Assembly: GCA_937907455.1 (NCBI GenBank)
Contig: CALESQ010000096.1
Span: 8,269 to 72,268, forward strand
Source of the DNA: an uncultured Caldilineales bacterium
Lineage (GTDB): Bacteria > Chloroflexota > Anaerolineae > JAAEKA01
Reading direction: 5' to 3'
DNA: 64,000 bases
Both the position numbers and the translations under genes were made by a program. Positions 36,061 through 44,903 of the stretch are shown in pieces. The notes beneath the pieces are model-generated. The model was not told the origin of the DNA. It saw nothing but the letters and a program-made list of their open reading frames with translations, and did not search any database. Numbering within the stretch: position 1 is the stretch's first letter; each line of letters begins with the position of its first letter.

Positions 36061-36069
36061 ATTATACCA
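36061..36069 (-). promoter_or_regulatory. extended -10 promoter of EamA gene next to MITE
   Basis: Minus strand TGGTATAAT: TATAAT at 36061-36066 preceded by TGn. The ATG at 36054 is seven bases downstream. The -35 position falls inside the adjacent MITE and shows no consensus. Confidence 0.6.
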
Positions 36070-36073
36070 CACT

Positions 36074-36243
36074 GGTTGTGTATGGATTTCGGTTGAAATG
36101 TGTTGCCACCGAATTGAATTCGGTGTCTCAAGCCACGAAGCCCCTGCCGGGGCTTTCGGAGAGCGCCTGAGAGCGCTTCGTTCTCTGAACCGCAACCATT
36201 TATTGTCCGGCTCTTGTCATTCAACCGAAAGTCGCACACTACC
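36074..36243 (-). mobile_element. 170-bp MITE, copy 1
   Basis: Identical, as far as read by eye over 170 bp, to the reverse complement of 60455-60624. Imperfect 23-bp terminal inverted repeats (18 of 23 match; GGTAGTGTG... and GGTTGTGTA..., both ending TTTCGGTTGA). Internal hairpins include GAAGCCCC/GGGGCTTC and CACCGAATT/AATTCGGTG. Flanks CCACACT and CCAAACT form a candidate 7-bp target duplication with one mismatch. No transposase is encoded; the short open frames inside are probably chance. Confidence 0.82.
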
Positions 36244-36264
36244 CCAAACTATAACGCGTCAACT

Positions 36265-36441
36265 ATGCCAATCAATACTGCCAACCCCCTTGTGGTACAA
36301 AGCAATCACACCATGCCGCTGGATGGTCGGCCCGCCCATTTCTGCGCCGTGGTGATGCGTGACACCAAAGACCACCTTTTTGGAGCTAAGCGTCAGATGT
36401 TTTTGACCGAGCAAGGCTATAAGTACGAGATTTTGTACTGA
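36265..36441 (+). pseudogene. C-terminal remnant of an XPB-type helicase
   Basis: A 58-codon frame whose second half (AHFCAVVMRDTKDHLFGAKR, then QMFLTEQGYKYEILY) closely resembles the end of bacterial XPB/Rad25 DNA helicases, where a ...RDT...KRQ-FLTEQGY-Y motif closes the second RecA-like domain. No helicase motifs precede it: directly upstream is the MITE. It is best read as the 3' stub of a deleted gene. An independent 58-residue gene is possible but less likely, as there is no ribosome site before the ATG. The 118 bp after it hold no evident feature. Confidence 0.58.
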
Positions 36442-36559
36442 TAGCCCGCGGCGTGATGTGCAAACGCTAGCATACATGCAGCCATAAGCCCCCCGCTTTG
36501 GTCGTGCCTGCGCGATAGCGGCCAACCGCCAACCATGCCAATTCAAGGGTTTTTGCAGA

Positions 36560-37639
36560 TCAGCCGGAGGTGGCGGCTTGCCGATGTCGTCCGCGCATTA
36601 CATCCAAGACGCGCGGCATCGCCTCGGTATACAGCCGATAAAGCAGCGGCTGCACTGGGAAATCCCATGCGCCTATATGTGGCGCAAACTGCGCGCCAAA
36701 ACCCTCCTTAAAACGCCAAACGCCCCACATGCCATCGCTTTCATCCAGCACATCCGGCGCGCCCCACAGGTCATAGGTGGTGCAGCCGCGCCCCCGTGCC
36801 CGCTGCATCGCCGTCCATTGTAATAAGTGATTGGGCATGGCCGAGCGCTGACGTTCGCTCGATGCGCCGTACAAATACCATGCCGTGCCGCCAAAGCCAA
36901 ACAGCATCAGTCCGGCCACCGTATCGCCTGCCACCTCAGCCAGCAACAACTCAGCCCACGGAGCGCGGGCAGCAGCAGGTTGCATGAAGCGCCGCCAGGT
37001 AGCTGCATAATACTCAAACGGACGCACAATAAAGCCGTCGCGTCCGCCCGTCTCGACATACAGCGTGTAAAACGCAGCGAGATCATCCACACTGCCCACA
37101 CGCACCGTCACCCCGCGACGTTCGGCCAAACGGATGTTATAGCGCCATTTCGGCTTCATCGCAGCCAGCAATGCCTCATCATCCAGCGTCACATCAAGCA
37201 GCGCGGTGTTGCGGAACTGGATTTGCTCGGCAGAAGGCCGCCAACCGCGGCTGCGCAACAGCCTCACCACCGCCTGCCCCGCCGCAGTGTCAGGGTCTAC
37301 ATCAGGATCAATTTTGACAAAGAGGGCGCGGCTTTGGCGGGCCAGCGTTTCTATCCCTGCCACCGCAGCCTGTGCCGCAGCGAGGTCGAGCCAATCAGTC
37401 ACCGGGCCTTTGGGGACATAAGCCACACCCCACGGCAGACGGTTGATGCGGCGCAGCAAAAAGCTGGCCGCTGCCAGTGGCGCAGCATCGGTTGCACCGG
37501 GCCACACGGCGCGCGTAGCGGCCCAGCCAGTTTGCGCCTTAATCTCGCCCCATTCCCAGGTTTGCAGCAGATGGGGGGCAGACAGGTGTAGCAGCGTTTC
37601 GTTCCATCTCTGTGCTTCGTCAACCAAAATAACGGTCAT
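36560..37639 (-). CDS. FemA/FemB-family aminoacyltransferase-like protein
   Basis: 359 residues from ATG 37639 (GAGG four bases upstream); an ATG three codons earlier overlaps the previous stop as ATGA and is an alternative. Tandem GNAT folds of the FemAB type: LQTWEWGEIKAQTGW and LPWGVAYVPKGPV at the N-terminus, MKPKWRYNIRLAERRGV in the middle and GGTAWYLYGASSERQR...PNHLLQW in the second half. FemAB enzymes attach amino acids from aminoacyl-tRNA to lipid II; relatives make other cell-wall or secondary products. It is coupled to the DnaQ-WYL gene. Confidence 0.83.
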   Translation of the reverse strand: MTVILVDEAQRWNETLLHLSAPHLLQTWEWGEIKAQTGWAATRAVWPGATDAAPLAAASFLLRRINRLPWGVAYVPKGPVTDWLDLAAAQAAVAGIETLARQSRALFVKIDPDVDPDTAAGQAVVRLLRSRGWRPSAEQIQFRNTALLDVTLDDEALLAAMKPKWRYNIRLAERRGVTVRVGSVDDLAAFYTLYVETGGRDGFIVRPFEYYAATWRRFMQPAAARAPWAELLLAEVAGDTVAGLMLFGFGGTAWYLYGASSERQRSAMPNHLLQWTAMQRARGRGCTTYDLWGAPDVLDESDGMWGVWRFKEGFGAQFAPHIGAWDFPVQPLLYRLYTEAMPRVLDVMRGRHRQAATSG

Positions 37640-37644
37640 ACGCC

Positions 37645-38499
37645 TCATTTCAAATCGTCGAAGGGGTCGCCGTCCAAGCGCATTTCCAGCACGCGATCCA
37701 GACGAAAAGTGCGTTGTTCGCCGCGCTGCACGCAATAGGCAGCCAGATACAGCGCCTGGCCGTCGTCGGTCACATCCAGTGGTTCGACCACGCGTTCGCT
37801 GATTTGGCCGCGCTGGTCGCGATAGCGCAGCCATAGCCGGCCACCGCGGGCCAGCGCGTCTTCAAGCAGTGGGGGCAATGGGCGTGTTTGCGGCTCAGGC
37901 CACAGCACATTGCCTCCCTGCGCGTCCAGCAGATGCGCCAGCGTCACCTTGCCGCCGCGGTTCAGGTCGGCCAGCATGGTTTGCAGCACGCGCAGCGTGG
38001 TCCACACATCACCCATGGCGCGATGTTCACGGTCAACCCGCACGCGCAGCGCCCGCGCCACATCAGCCAGATTGTTGCGGCGAAAGGCATAAAGCCGCCG
38101 GGCCAGTAACAAGGTATCTACAGTGAAGCCCAGCCGTGGCGACCAGCGCAGCCGCCGCCATTCTCCGGCCAAAAAGCTCAGATCAAACGCTGCATTGTGA
38201 GCCACCAGCACCGAGCCATCGAGCATAGCTTGCACCTGCCCGGCTACCTGGCTGAACACCGGCTGACCACGCAGGTGAAAGTCGGTCAACCCGCTCACGG
38301 CTGATGCCCCGGGCGAAATCGGGCGCTGCGGATCCACAAGCGTCTCGAAGCTGTCCAGCACCTTGCCCCCGCGAAAACGCAGCAGGGCTACTTCGCAGAT
38401 GCGATGCCCGCTGCCTGCATGTAGGCCGGTGGTTTCTACATCCAACACAGTAAAGGTTACGTTGCCTAGATAGTCGCTGGGAGAAGGGTCTTGCGACAT
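37645..38499 (-). CDS. DnaQ-family 3'-5' exonuclease fused to WYL domain
   Basis: 284 residues. Residues 15-185 are a DEDD exonuclease: Asp20 and Glu22 (LDVETTGL), VAHNAAFDLSFL, and the ExoIII motif HRAMGDVWTT with His and Asp. Residues about 208-275 (LEDALARGGRLWLRYRDQRG, then VEPLDV and RTFRLDRVLEM) form a WYL domain, a ligand-sensing SH3-like fold usually found in transcription regulators of phage defence and DNA damage. The order suggests an exonuclease whose activity or recruitment is gated by a nucleic-acid ligand. It overlaps or abuts the FemAB gene. Confidence 0.82.
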   Translation of the reverse strand: MSQDPSPSDYLGNVTFTVLDVETTGLHAGSGHRICEVALLRFRGGKVLDSFETLVDPQRPISPGASAVSGLTDFHLRGQPVFSQVAGQVQAMLDGSVLVAHNAAFDLSFLAGEWRRLRWSPRLGFTVDTLLLARRLYAFRRNNLADVARALRVRVDREHRAMGDVWTTLRVLQTMLADLNRGGKVTLAHLLDAQGGNVLWPEPQTRPLPPLLEDALARGGRLWLRYRDQRGQISERVVEPLDVTDDGQALYLAAYCVQRGEQRTFRLDRVLEMRLDGDPFDDLK

Positions 38500-38518
38500 A
38501 AAAATCGAATGTCCTTGC

Positions 38519-38547
38519 TTGCCATACAGCTTACGGTAGGATAGAAT
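38519..38547 (+). promoter_or_regulatory. promoter of glgC operon
   Basis: TTGCCA (38519-38524), 17 bp, TAGAAT (38542-38547). Predicted start about 38554, leaving a leader of about 200 nt before the ATG at 38758. The leader has GC-rich segments that could fold, but I recognise no known riboswitch. Confidence 0.55.
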
Positions 38548-38757
38548 ATAACACAGAAAGCGCTGGATTTACGAATTGCAAGCTGGATGCTTCCGCCGGT
38601 TGAGCAGGCCGCCTGTGGCTGTACCGAAACTCTTGCAGCTCGCAGGTTCTGATCTCTTTACTCCTTAGTGTTCACTGTTCATCCAAGCTCCGCAGTTTGC
38701 CCGCATCCCGCGATACTTGTTACGCAGTACGTATTAGCCGCAGGAGGCTCTCTCGCT

Positions 38758-40020
38758 ATGAAAGTCGTGGCCATGATCATGGCCGGCGGTGCCGGAACTC
38801 GCTTGACTGTGCTTTCTGAGAAGCGCGCCAAGCCCTCCGTACCCTTTGCCGGCAAATACCGTATTATTGACTTCACCCTCTCCAACTGCGTCAACTCGGA
38901 CATTTACAACATCGCCGTGTTGACACAGTATCGTCCGCATTCGCTCAACGAACATATCGGCATTGGCAAGCCGTGGGACCTGGACCGCGCCTCTGGTGGG
39001 GTGCGTCTGTTGCAGCCCTATCAGGTAGGCGGCGGCGAGCAGGTGTGGTATCGCGGCACAGCCGATGCAGTGCTGCAAAACTTTGACTACGTGCGCGAGC
39101 TGCGCGCTGAACGGGTGCTGGTGCTGGGCGGTGACCACATCTACAAGATGGACTACGCCAAAATGCTGCGCTTCCACGAGGACAATCATGCCGATATGAC
39201 CGTAGCCGTGATGGAAGTGCCGCTGGAGGAAACTGACCGCTTCGGCATCATGTCGGTGGATGAGGATATGCGCATCTCGGCCTTCCATGAAAAACCCAAA
39301 GCGCGCGATAAGGGTATTTTGGCCTCGATGGGCATCTACATTTTTAACACCGAGGTGCTGGAGGAGCGCCTGCTGCAAGGCTCGCAGCAACATCCCGATT
39401 TGGATTTTGGCAAACACGTCATTCCCGACATGATCCGTGACTATCGTGCCTTTGCCTATCGTTTCGACGGCTATTGGGTGGATGTGGGTACCATTGACAG
39501 CTATTGGGATACCAGCATGGCATTGCTCGATCCCAACTCACCGCTGAATTTATACGATAATTCTTGGCCGGTGCGCACCCGCAGTCAGGAGCGCCCTCCG
39601 GTGAAGCTTGGCCCGCAGGCGCGTGTACACAGCAGTTTGCTGTCGAATGGCTGCGTGATCCGCGGCAATGTGGAACGTTCGGTGTTGTCGCCGGGTGTCT
39701 ATGTATCGCCGGGCGCGCTGGTGCGCGACTCGGTGGTGATGAACGACGCCTGGATCGGCCCGGGTGCGGTGTTGGATAAGGTGGTGGTAGATAAAGAAGT
39801 AGTGGTTGGCTCTGGCGCACTGCTGGGCTTTGGCGGTGACTCCGATGTCGTCAACAAGCTTGGCCCCGACAAGCTATGGGCCGGTATCAGCGTGGTGGGC
39901 AAAGGCGCACACATTCCGCCCAATATCCGTATTGGCCGCAACGTTCTCATCAACGCAGCGGTGGAAGAAGAAGCTTTTGCCGCCTTTAACGGTTTTGTCC
40001 CCAGCGGGGAGACGGTCTAG
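38758..40020 (+). CDS. glgC: glucose-1-phosphate adenylyltransferase, catalytic type
   Basis: 420 residues from ATG 38758 with AGGAGG ten bases upstream. Nucleotidyltransferase motif GGAGTRL followed by KRAKPSVPFAGKYR, WYRGTADAV, GDHIYKMDY (metal Asp) and FHEKPK are all present. The C-terminal left-handed beta-helix (about 300-400) is the allosteric domain. It makes ADP-glucose for glycogen from glucose-1-phosphate and ATP. A second, degenerate paralog follows 84 bp later, suggesting a hetero-oligomer. Confidence 0.92.
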   Translation: MKVVAMIMAGGAGTRLTVLSEKRAKPSVPFAGKYRIIDFTLSNCVNSDIYNIAVLTQYRPHSLNEHIGIGKPWDLDRASGGVRLLQPYQVGGGEQVWYRGTADAVLQNFDYVRELRAERVLVLGGDHIYKMDYAKMLRFHEDNHADMTVAVMEVPLEETDRFGIMSVDEDMRISAFHEKPKARDKGILASMGIYIFNTEVLEERLLQGSQQHPDLDFGKHVIPDMIRDYRAFAYRFDGYWVDVGTIDSYWDTSMALLDPNSPLNLYDNSWPVRTRSQERPPVKLGPQARVHSSLLSNGCVIRGNVERSVLSPGVYVSPGALVRDSVVMNDAWIGPGAVLDKVVVDKEVVVGSGALLGFGGDSDVVNKLGPDKLWAGISVVGKGAHIPPNIRIGRNVLINAAVEEEAFAAFNGFVPSGETV

Positions 40021-40024
40021 GTTA

Positions 40025-40086
40025 GTGAGAGGTAAGGAGTAAGGAGTAAGAAGTTTTCTGCTTACTTCTCACGTCTTACTCCTTAC
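40025..40086. repeat. intergenic palindrome between the two glgC-like genes
   Basis: GTAAGGAGTAAG (40032-40043) pairs perfectly with CTTACTCCTTAC (40075-40086); GTGAGA/TCTCAC form a second arm pair and GGAGTAAG is directly repeated. It covers nearly the whole gap. It may stabilise or attenuate the message. Confidence 0.68.
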
Positions 40087-40104
40087 GGTGAATAAGGAGC
40101 CATA

Positions 40105-41364
40105 ATGCGTGTCTTAGCCATGATCCTGGCCGGTGGCGCCAGCCCCGCCCTCAGCATTCTCACCGCGGAACGTGCCGAACCCTCTATTCCCTTCGGTGGC
40201 AAGTACCGTGTGATTGACTTTTCTCTATCCAATTGCGTTAATTCCGGCATCTACAATGTCGCCGTGCTGACGCAATACAAACCGCGCTCGCTCAACGATC
40301 ATATCGGCAACGGCAAGCCGTGGGACCTGGATCGTGCTGTGGGCGGCGTGCGCCTGTTGCAGCCATATATCAGCGGCCCGCACGAAAGCGGCGCCTGGCA
40401 GCGCGGCACCGCCGATGCCGTGCGCTTCAATCTTGATTACGCTGCTGAACAGCGGGTAGATACCGTGCTGCTGCTGGCTGGCGACCACATCTACAAGATG
40501 GACTATCGCCCGATGTTGCGCCTGCATGAAAGCTCCGGCGCTGATTGCACCATTGCTGTGCGCAGCGTCAGCCCGCACGAAACACACCGCTTCGGCATGG
40601 TGGGGGCAGACAGCAGCGGCCGCGTCTCGCGCTTCGAGGAAAAGCCGCGGCGCACTCTCAGCCGCATGGCCTCAATGGGCATCTACGTCTTCAAACGTGA
40701 GGCCCTGGTGGATTGGCTCACCGGCCCCGGAGCCAACGATGTGGACTTTGGCCGCAACGTGGTGCCTGGGATGCTGAAAGCTGGCCTGCGCATGATGGCC
40801 TACAGCTATGATGGCTACTGGATGGACGCCGGTACGGTGCAGGCCTTCTGGGAAGCCAACATGGCTTTGCTGGCCGAAACGCCCGCACTCGATCTCTACG
40901 ATCCCGATTGGGTCATCCATACCCGCAGCGAGCAACTGGCACCGGCCTTCACCGGCGCTCAGGCCACTGTAGATGGCAGCCTGCTCTGCGATGGTTGTCG
41001 CGTGTTCGGCAAGGTGGTCCGTTCCATCATCGGCCCCGGCGCAGTGATCGGTGAAGGCGCTGAAATTCACGATTCGATTATTATGAACGGCGCAGTGATC
41101 GGCGCTGCGGCACGCGTGGAACGTGCCATTGTAGACAAGCGCGCCGAGGTGGGCGATGGCGCGGCCATTGGCTGGGGCGACGACAACACCCCTAACCATG
41201 CCATGCCCAATGCTCTCAACACCGGCTTAACTGTGATCGGCAAACGCGCCCAGGTTCCTGCTGGTATTAAAGTGGGGCGTAACGTGGTGATACGACCGCG
41301 CGTTCAGGCCGAGTCTTATCCCGTCGGTGATGTGACCAGCGGTGAAACACTGCAAGCCGCATGA
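40105..41364 (+). CDS. GlgC paralog with degenerate catalytic loop (GlgD-like)
   Basis: 419 residues, AAGGAG before the ATG. The fold and most motifs match the upstream GlgC (WQRGTADAV, GDHIYKMDY, RFEEKPR, beta-helix). However, the nucleotide loop GGxGTRL is GGASPAL and the AKP lysine is Glu (ERAEPSIPFGGKYR), confirmed from the DNA. Loss of Arg and Lys there predicts poor or no catalysis, as in the GlgD regulatory subunits of Firmicutes. A role modulating GlgC in a mixed tetramer is inferred. Its stop overlaps the ogt start (ATGA). Confidence 0.86.
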   Translation: MRVLAMILAGGASPALSILTAERAEPSIPFGGKYRVIDFSLSNCVNSGIYNVAVLTQYKPRSLNDHIGNGKPWDLDRAVGGVRLLQPYISGPHESGAWQRGTADAVRFNLDYAAEQRVDTVLLLAGDHIYKMDYRPMLRLHESSGADCTIAVRSVSPHETHRFGMVGADSSGRVSRFEEKPRRTLSRMASMGIYVFKREALVDWLTGPGANDVDFGRNVVPGMLKAGLRMMAYSYDGYWMDAGTVQAFWEANMALLAETPALDLYDPDWVIHTRSEQLAPAFTGAQATVDGSLLCDGCRVFGKVVRSIIGPGAVIGEGAEIHDSIIMNGAVIGAAARVERAIVDKRAEVGDGAAIGWGDDNTPNHAMPNALNTGLTVIGKRAQVPAGIKVGRNVVIRPRVQAESYPVGDVTSGETLQAA

Positions 41365-41888
41365 CAGGGTTACGCGCAGGGCAACCGCCTGTGATTGATT
41401 ATGTCTACGCGCCCTGTTCACTGGGAAACCTGTTGCTGGCCGCTACAGACCGAGGCTTGTGCGCCTTGTGGCTGGGTGATGACCCAGCTGTGTTGGCTGC
41501 CGACTTCTGCCAACAGCATCCGCAGGCCAGCCTTGCCGCCAATCGTGCGGATCTGGCCGCCTGGACTGTGCAGGTGCAGGCTTATTTGGATGGTCGGCAA
41601 CAAGCGCTGGACCTGCCGTTGGATATAGCAGGCACTGCGTTTCAGCACCGCGTTTGGGCTGCCCTGCAAGCCATTCCCTATGGCAGCACCATCACCTACC
41701 AACAACTAGCCGAGGCTATCGGCCAGCCCACGGCCACCCGTGCCGTGGGCCATGCCTGTGCCGCCAACCCGGTGGCGCTGGTGATCCCCTGTCACCGCGC
41801 CCTGGCTGCTAATGGCAGCCTGAACGGCTATCGTTGGGGTTTGCCGCGCAAAGCCGCACTGCTGGATTTGGAACGCTTTGGGGTGTAG
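41361..41888 (+). CDS. ogt: methylated-DNA-[protein]-cysteine S-methyltransferase
   Basis: 175 residues, ATGA overlap with the preceding gene. The active-site motif is PCHR (ALVIPCHRAL), with GSTITYQQLAEAIG (helix-turn-helix) and the Arg finger region TATRAVGHA before it and the Asn/Gly hinge NGYRWGLPRK after it. It removes O6-alkyl groups from guanine in a suicide reaction. The N-terminal half is short and divergent, as usual in Ogt. Coupling to glycogen genes seems positional only. Confidence 0.92.
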   Translation: MTGLRAGQPPVIDYVYAPCSLGNLLLAATDRGLCALWLGDDPAVLAADFCQQHPQASLAANRADLAAWTVQVQAYLDGRQQALDLPLDIAGTAFQHRVWAALQAIPYGSTITYQQLAEAIGQPTATRAVGHACAANPVALVIPCHRALAANGSLNGYRWGLPRKAALLDLERFGV

Positions 41889-41935
41889 CACGTAGTGCGT
41901 AGCACAAACCTTTTCCCCGAACAGGAGCTTATTGC

Positions 41936-44854
41936 ATGACCCATCCCGCCTTTGATTTGCTTCAGGATCGCCAGGTTGCCGAAATCAACAGCCGTGTGCG
42001 GCTCTATCGTCATGCCAAAACCGGCGCTGTGTTGATGTCTGTGGAAAATGACGACGAAAACAAGGTGTTTGGCATTGCCTTTGCCACACCGCCCGATGAT
42101 TCCACCGGTCTGCCGCACATTCTGGAACATTCCGTGCTGTGTGGATCGCGCTCGTATCCGGTGAAAGAACCGTTCAATGTGCTGCGCCGCGGCTCGTTGA
42201 ATACCTTTCTCAATGCCATGACCTGGCCTGATCGCACCGTGTACCCGGTAGCCAGCCAGAACCGCGCCGATTTTTACAACTTGGTGCAAGTATATCTGGA
42301 TGCCGTGTTCAAGCCGCTGCTGACGCCCGAGACCTTGCAAACCCAGGGATGGCACTATGAAGCCGATGACATCCAGTCACCGCTGGCGTACCGTGGGGTG
42401 GTTTTCAATGAAATGAAAGGCGCCTACTCCTCGCCCGACTCGCTGGTGGGGCGCTTTGTGCAGCAAAGTCTTTTTCCAGACAATATCTACGGTTTCGATT
42501 CAGGCGGCGACCCGGCAGTAATCCCTGATCTCAGCTACCAGCAGTTCATGCGCTTCTATCGGCGCTATTACCATCCTTCTAACAGCTTCCTGTTTTTCTA
42601 CGGCGACGACCATTCTGATGCGCGCCTGGATATGGCCGCGGCTTATCTGGATGACTACGAGGCGGCCCCGGCCGCGCCACCAGCCGCACTTCAGCCGCGC
42701 TTCAGCGCCCCGCGTCGCTTCAGCTATCCCTACGATGCCGGCCAGGATGATAGCACACAAGACCCGGCACGCAGCTACGTCACCGTGAACTGGTTGCTGA
42801 ACGAGGTTACCGAGCGCAACACCACGTTTGCGTTGGAGGTGTTATCGCATATCCTGATCAACACACAGGCTTCGCCGCTGCGCAAGGCGCTGATCGATTC
42901 CGGCCTGGGCGAAGGGCTGATTGGCTATGGCTACGACGCAGGCTACCGTGAGGCTGCCTTCTCCACCGGTCTGCGCGGCGTGACCCCGGCAGCCGCGACC
43001 CAGGTAGAGCCGCTTGTTCTGGCTACGCTGGAGCAGATTGTGCGCCACGGTATTGACCCTGAAATGACCACGGCTGCGCTTAACACGCTGGAATTTCGCC
43101 TGCGTGAGGCCAATACCGGCAGCTATCCCCGCGGGCTGATGTACATGCTGGCCGCGCTTGGTGGCTGGCTTTACGGCAGCGACCCCATCGGCGAGATCGC
43201 TTACGAAGCGCCGCTGCAGCAGCTCAGGCAGGTTATGGCTGCCGATGCGCGCTTCTTCGAGGGGCTGATACAGCATTACCTGCTTGATAACCCTCATCGC
43301 ACGGTGGTGCAGCTTGATCCCGACCCCACCCTGCGCGCCCGCACCGAAGCCGCCGAGCGCGCCCGGTTGGATGCTGAACGCGCTGCCATGTCTTTGCCTG
43401 AGTTGCAAGCTATTCAGCATACCATGCAGCATTTGCGGCAGTTGCAGGAAACCCCCGATTCCCCCGCAGCCCTGGCGACTATTCCTTCGCTGGCAGTGGA
43501 CGATCTGGCCCGCGAGATTCGTCATATCCCTGTGCAGCAGCAGGCGGGCGGCCCGGCGCGCCTCATTACCCACGATCTCTTCACCAACGGCATTGTCTAT
43601 CTTGACCTCGGCTTCGATCTGCGCACTCTGCCGCAGCACCTGCTGCCTTATGGTGAGCTGTTTGGCCGCTTGCTCCTCAGCATGGGCACTACCACACAGG
43701 ACTTTGTGCGCATTTCTCAGCGCATCGGCCGTGACACTGGCGGCATCTTCCGCGCCGCTCATACTGGCATCACCCGCAGCCGCCAGCCGTTGGCCTATCT
43801 TTTTCTGCGCGGCAAGGCTACTGCATCACAAGGGCAGGCCTTGCTCGATATTTTGCGCGATCTGCTGCTTGATGTGCAGCTCGATAACCGCGACCGTCTG
43901 CGCCAGATTGTGCTGCAGGAAAAGGCAGGGCTGGAATCCGGCCTGATTCCCGGCGGGCACATGGTGGTGTATCGGCGGCTGCGTGCCCGTTTCACTCTGG
44001 CCGATTGGGCCGGTGAGCAGATCGGCGGCGTGGCCTACCTTTTCTTCATCCGTCGTTTGCTGGAACGCATCGAAAGCGATTGGCCCGCGGTGCTGGCTGA
44101 GCTGCATGAGGTACAGCGCTGTCTGGTGCAGCAAAATGGCCTGCTGGCTAATGTCACCGCCAGCGCTGCTGATCTGACGGCTTTTCTGCCGCGGCTGCAA
44201 AAAACCCTGGCCGCTCTGCCTGCCCAGTCCGTGCCTGCGGCGCTGTGGCAGCCCGAACCTACCGCACATGCCGAAGGGCTGACCTCGCCCGCCCAAGTCA
44301 ATTACGTGGGCAAGGCTGCCAATCTGTACGACTATGGCTACACCCGGCACGGCTCCACCCAGGTAGCCGTAAAGCTGCTGGATAATTCATGGATTTGGGA
44401 TCGTATCCGCGTGCAGGGCGGCGCCTATGGTGGCTTCTGCACCTTCAACAGCTATTCGGGCGTGTTGGCCTTTTTATCCTACCGCGATCCCAACGTGTTG
44501 TCTACTTTGCAGGCCTACGACGGTGCAGCCGATTTTCTGCGCCGCGTCGAGTGGAGCCAAAGCGATGTGGACAAAACCATTATCGGCGTCATCGGCCAGA
44601 TGGACAGCTACGAGTTGCCCGATGCCAAAGGCTACACCGCGCTGCTGCGCACTCTCAACGGTGACACCGATGCCCTGCGTCAACAGGTGCGCGATGAAGT
44701 GCTGGCTACCACCCTGGCCGATGTGCGCGCCCTGGCAACCTGGCTGGATGAGGTAGCTGCCCATGGCGCGGTGGTAGCGCTTGGCTCCGAAGCTGCCCTG
44801 CGTCAGGCTGATCAGACTCTGCCCCAACCGCTTCACATCACTCGCGTGCTGTAG
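41936..44854 (+). CDS. M16C insulinase-type metalloprotease (PreP-like)
   Basis: 972 residues. The inverted zinc motif HxxEH is His61-x2-Glu64-His65 (HILEHSVLCGS); a third ligand Glu follows in VVFNEMKGAYS. Length and the NTFLNAMTWPDRTVYPVAS signature match the presequence-protease/Cym1 branch, a clam-shell peptidase that degrades short unstructured peptides. No signal peptide is present, so it is cytoplasmic. A likely role is clearing signal peptides or other oligopeptides. AGGAG precedes the ATG. The following gene starts 49 bp later. Confidence 0.93.
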   Translation: MTHPAFDLLQDRQVAEINSRVRLYRHAKTGAVLMSVENDDENKVFGIAFATPPDDSTGLPHILEHSVLCGSRSYPVKEPFNVLRRGSLNTFLNAMTWPDRTVYPVASQNRADFYNLVQVYLDAVFKPLLTPETLQTQGWHYEADDIQSPLAYRGVVFNEMKGAYSSPDSLVGRFVQQSLFPDNIYGFDSGGDPAVIPDLSYQQFMRFYRRYYHPSNSFLFFYGDDHSDARLDMAAAYLDDYEAAPAAPPAALQPRFSAPRRFSYPYDAGQDDSTQDPARSYVTVNWLLNEVTERNTTFALEVLSHILINTQASPLRKALIDSGLGEGLIGYGYDAGYREAAFSTGLRGVTPAAATQVEPLVLATLEQIVRHGIDPEMTTAALNTLEFRLREANTGSYPRGLMYMLAALGGWLYGSDPIGEIAYEAPLQQLRQVMAADARFFEGLIQHYLLDNPHRTVVQLDPDPTLRARTEAAERARLDAERAAMSLPELQAIQHTMQHLRQLQETPDSPAALATIPSLAVDDLAREIRHIPVQQQAGGPARLITHDLFTNGIVYLDLGFDLRTLPQHLLPYGELFGRLLLSMGTTTQDFVRISQRIGRDTGGIFRAAHTGITRSRQPLAYLFLRGKATASQGQALLDILRDLLLDVQLDNRDRLRQIVLQEKAGLESGLIPGGHMVVYRRLRARFTLADWAGEQIGGVAYLFFIRRLLERIESDWPAVLAELHEVQRCLVQQNGLLANVTASAADLTAFLPRLQKTLAALPAQSVPAALWQPEPTAHAEGLTSPAQVNYVGKAANLYDYGYTRHGSTQVAVKLLDNSWIWDRIRVQGGAYGGFCTFNSYSGVLAFLSYRDPNVLSTLQAYDGAADFLRRVEWSQSDVDKTIIGVIGQMDSYELPDAKGYTALLRTLNGDTDALRQQVRDEVLATTLADVRALATWLDEVAAHGAVVALGSEAALRQADQTLPQPLHITRVL

Positions 44855-44903
44855 CGGCCCTGTTTTTATCTTTTTCACAGATCGCAATTCCGAGGAGAAG
44901 TTT

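Noticed and set aside
38554..38757. Riboswitch in the glgC leader
   Set aside because: The leader is long and GC-rich, but no conserved core of a known class was found.
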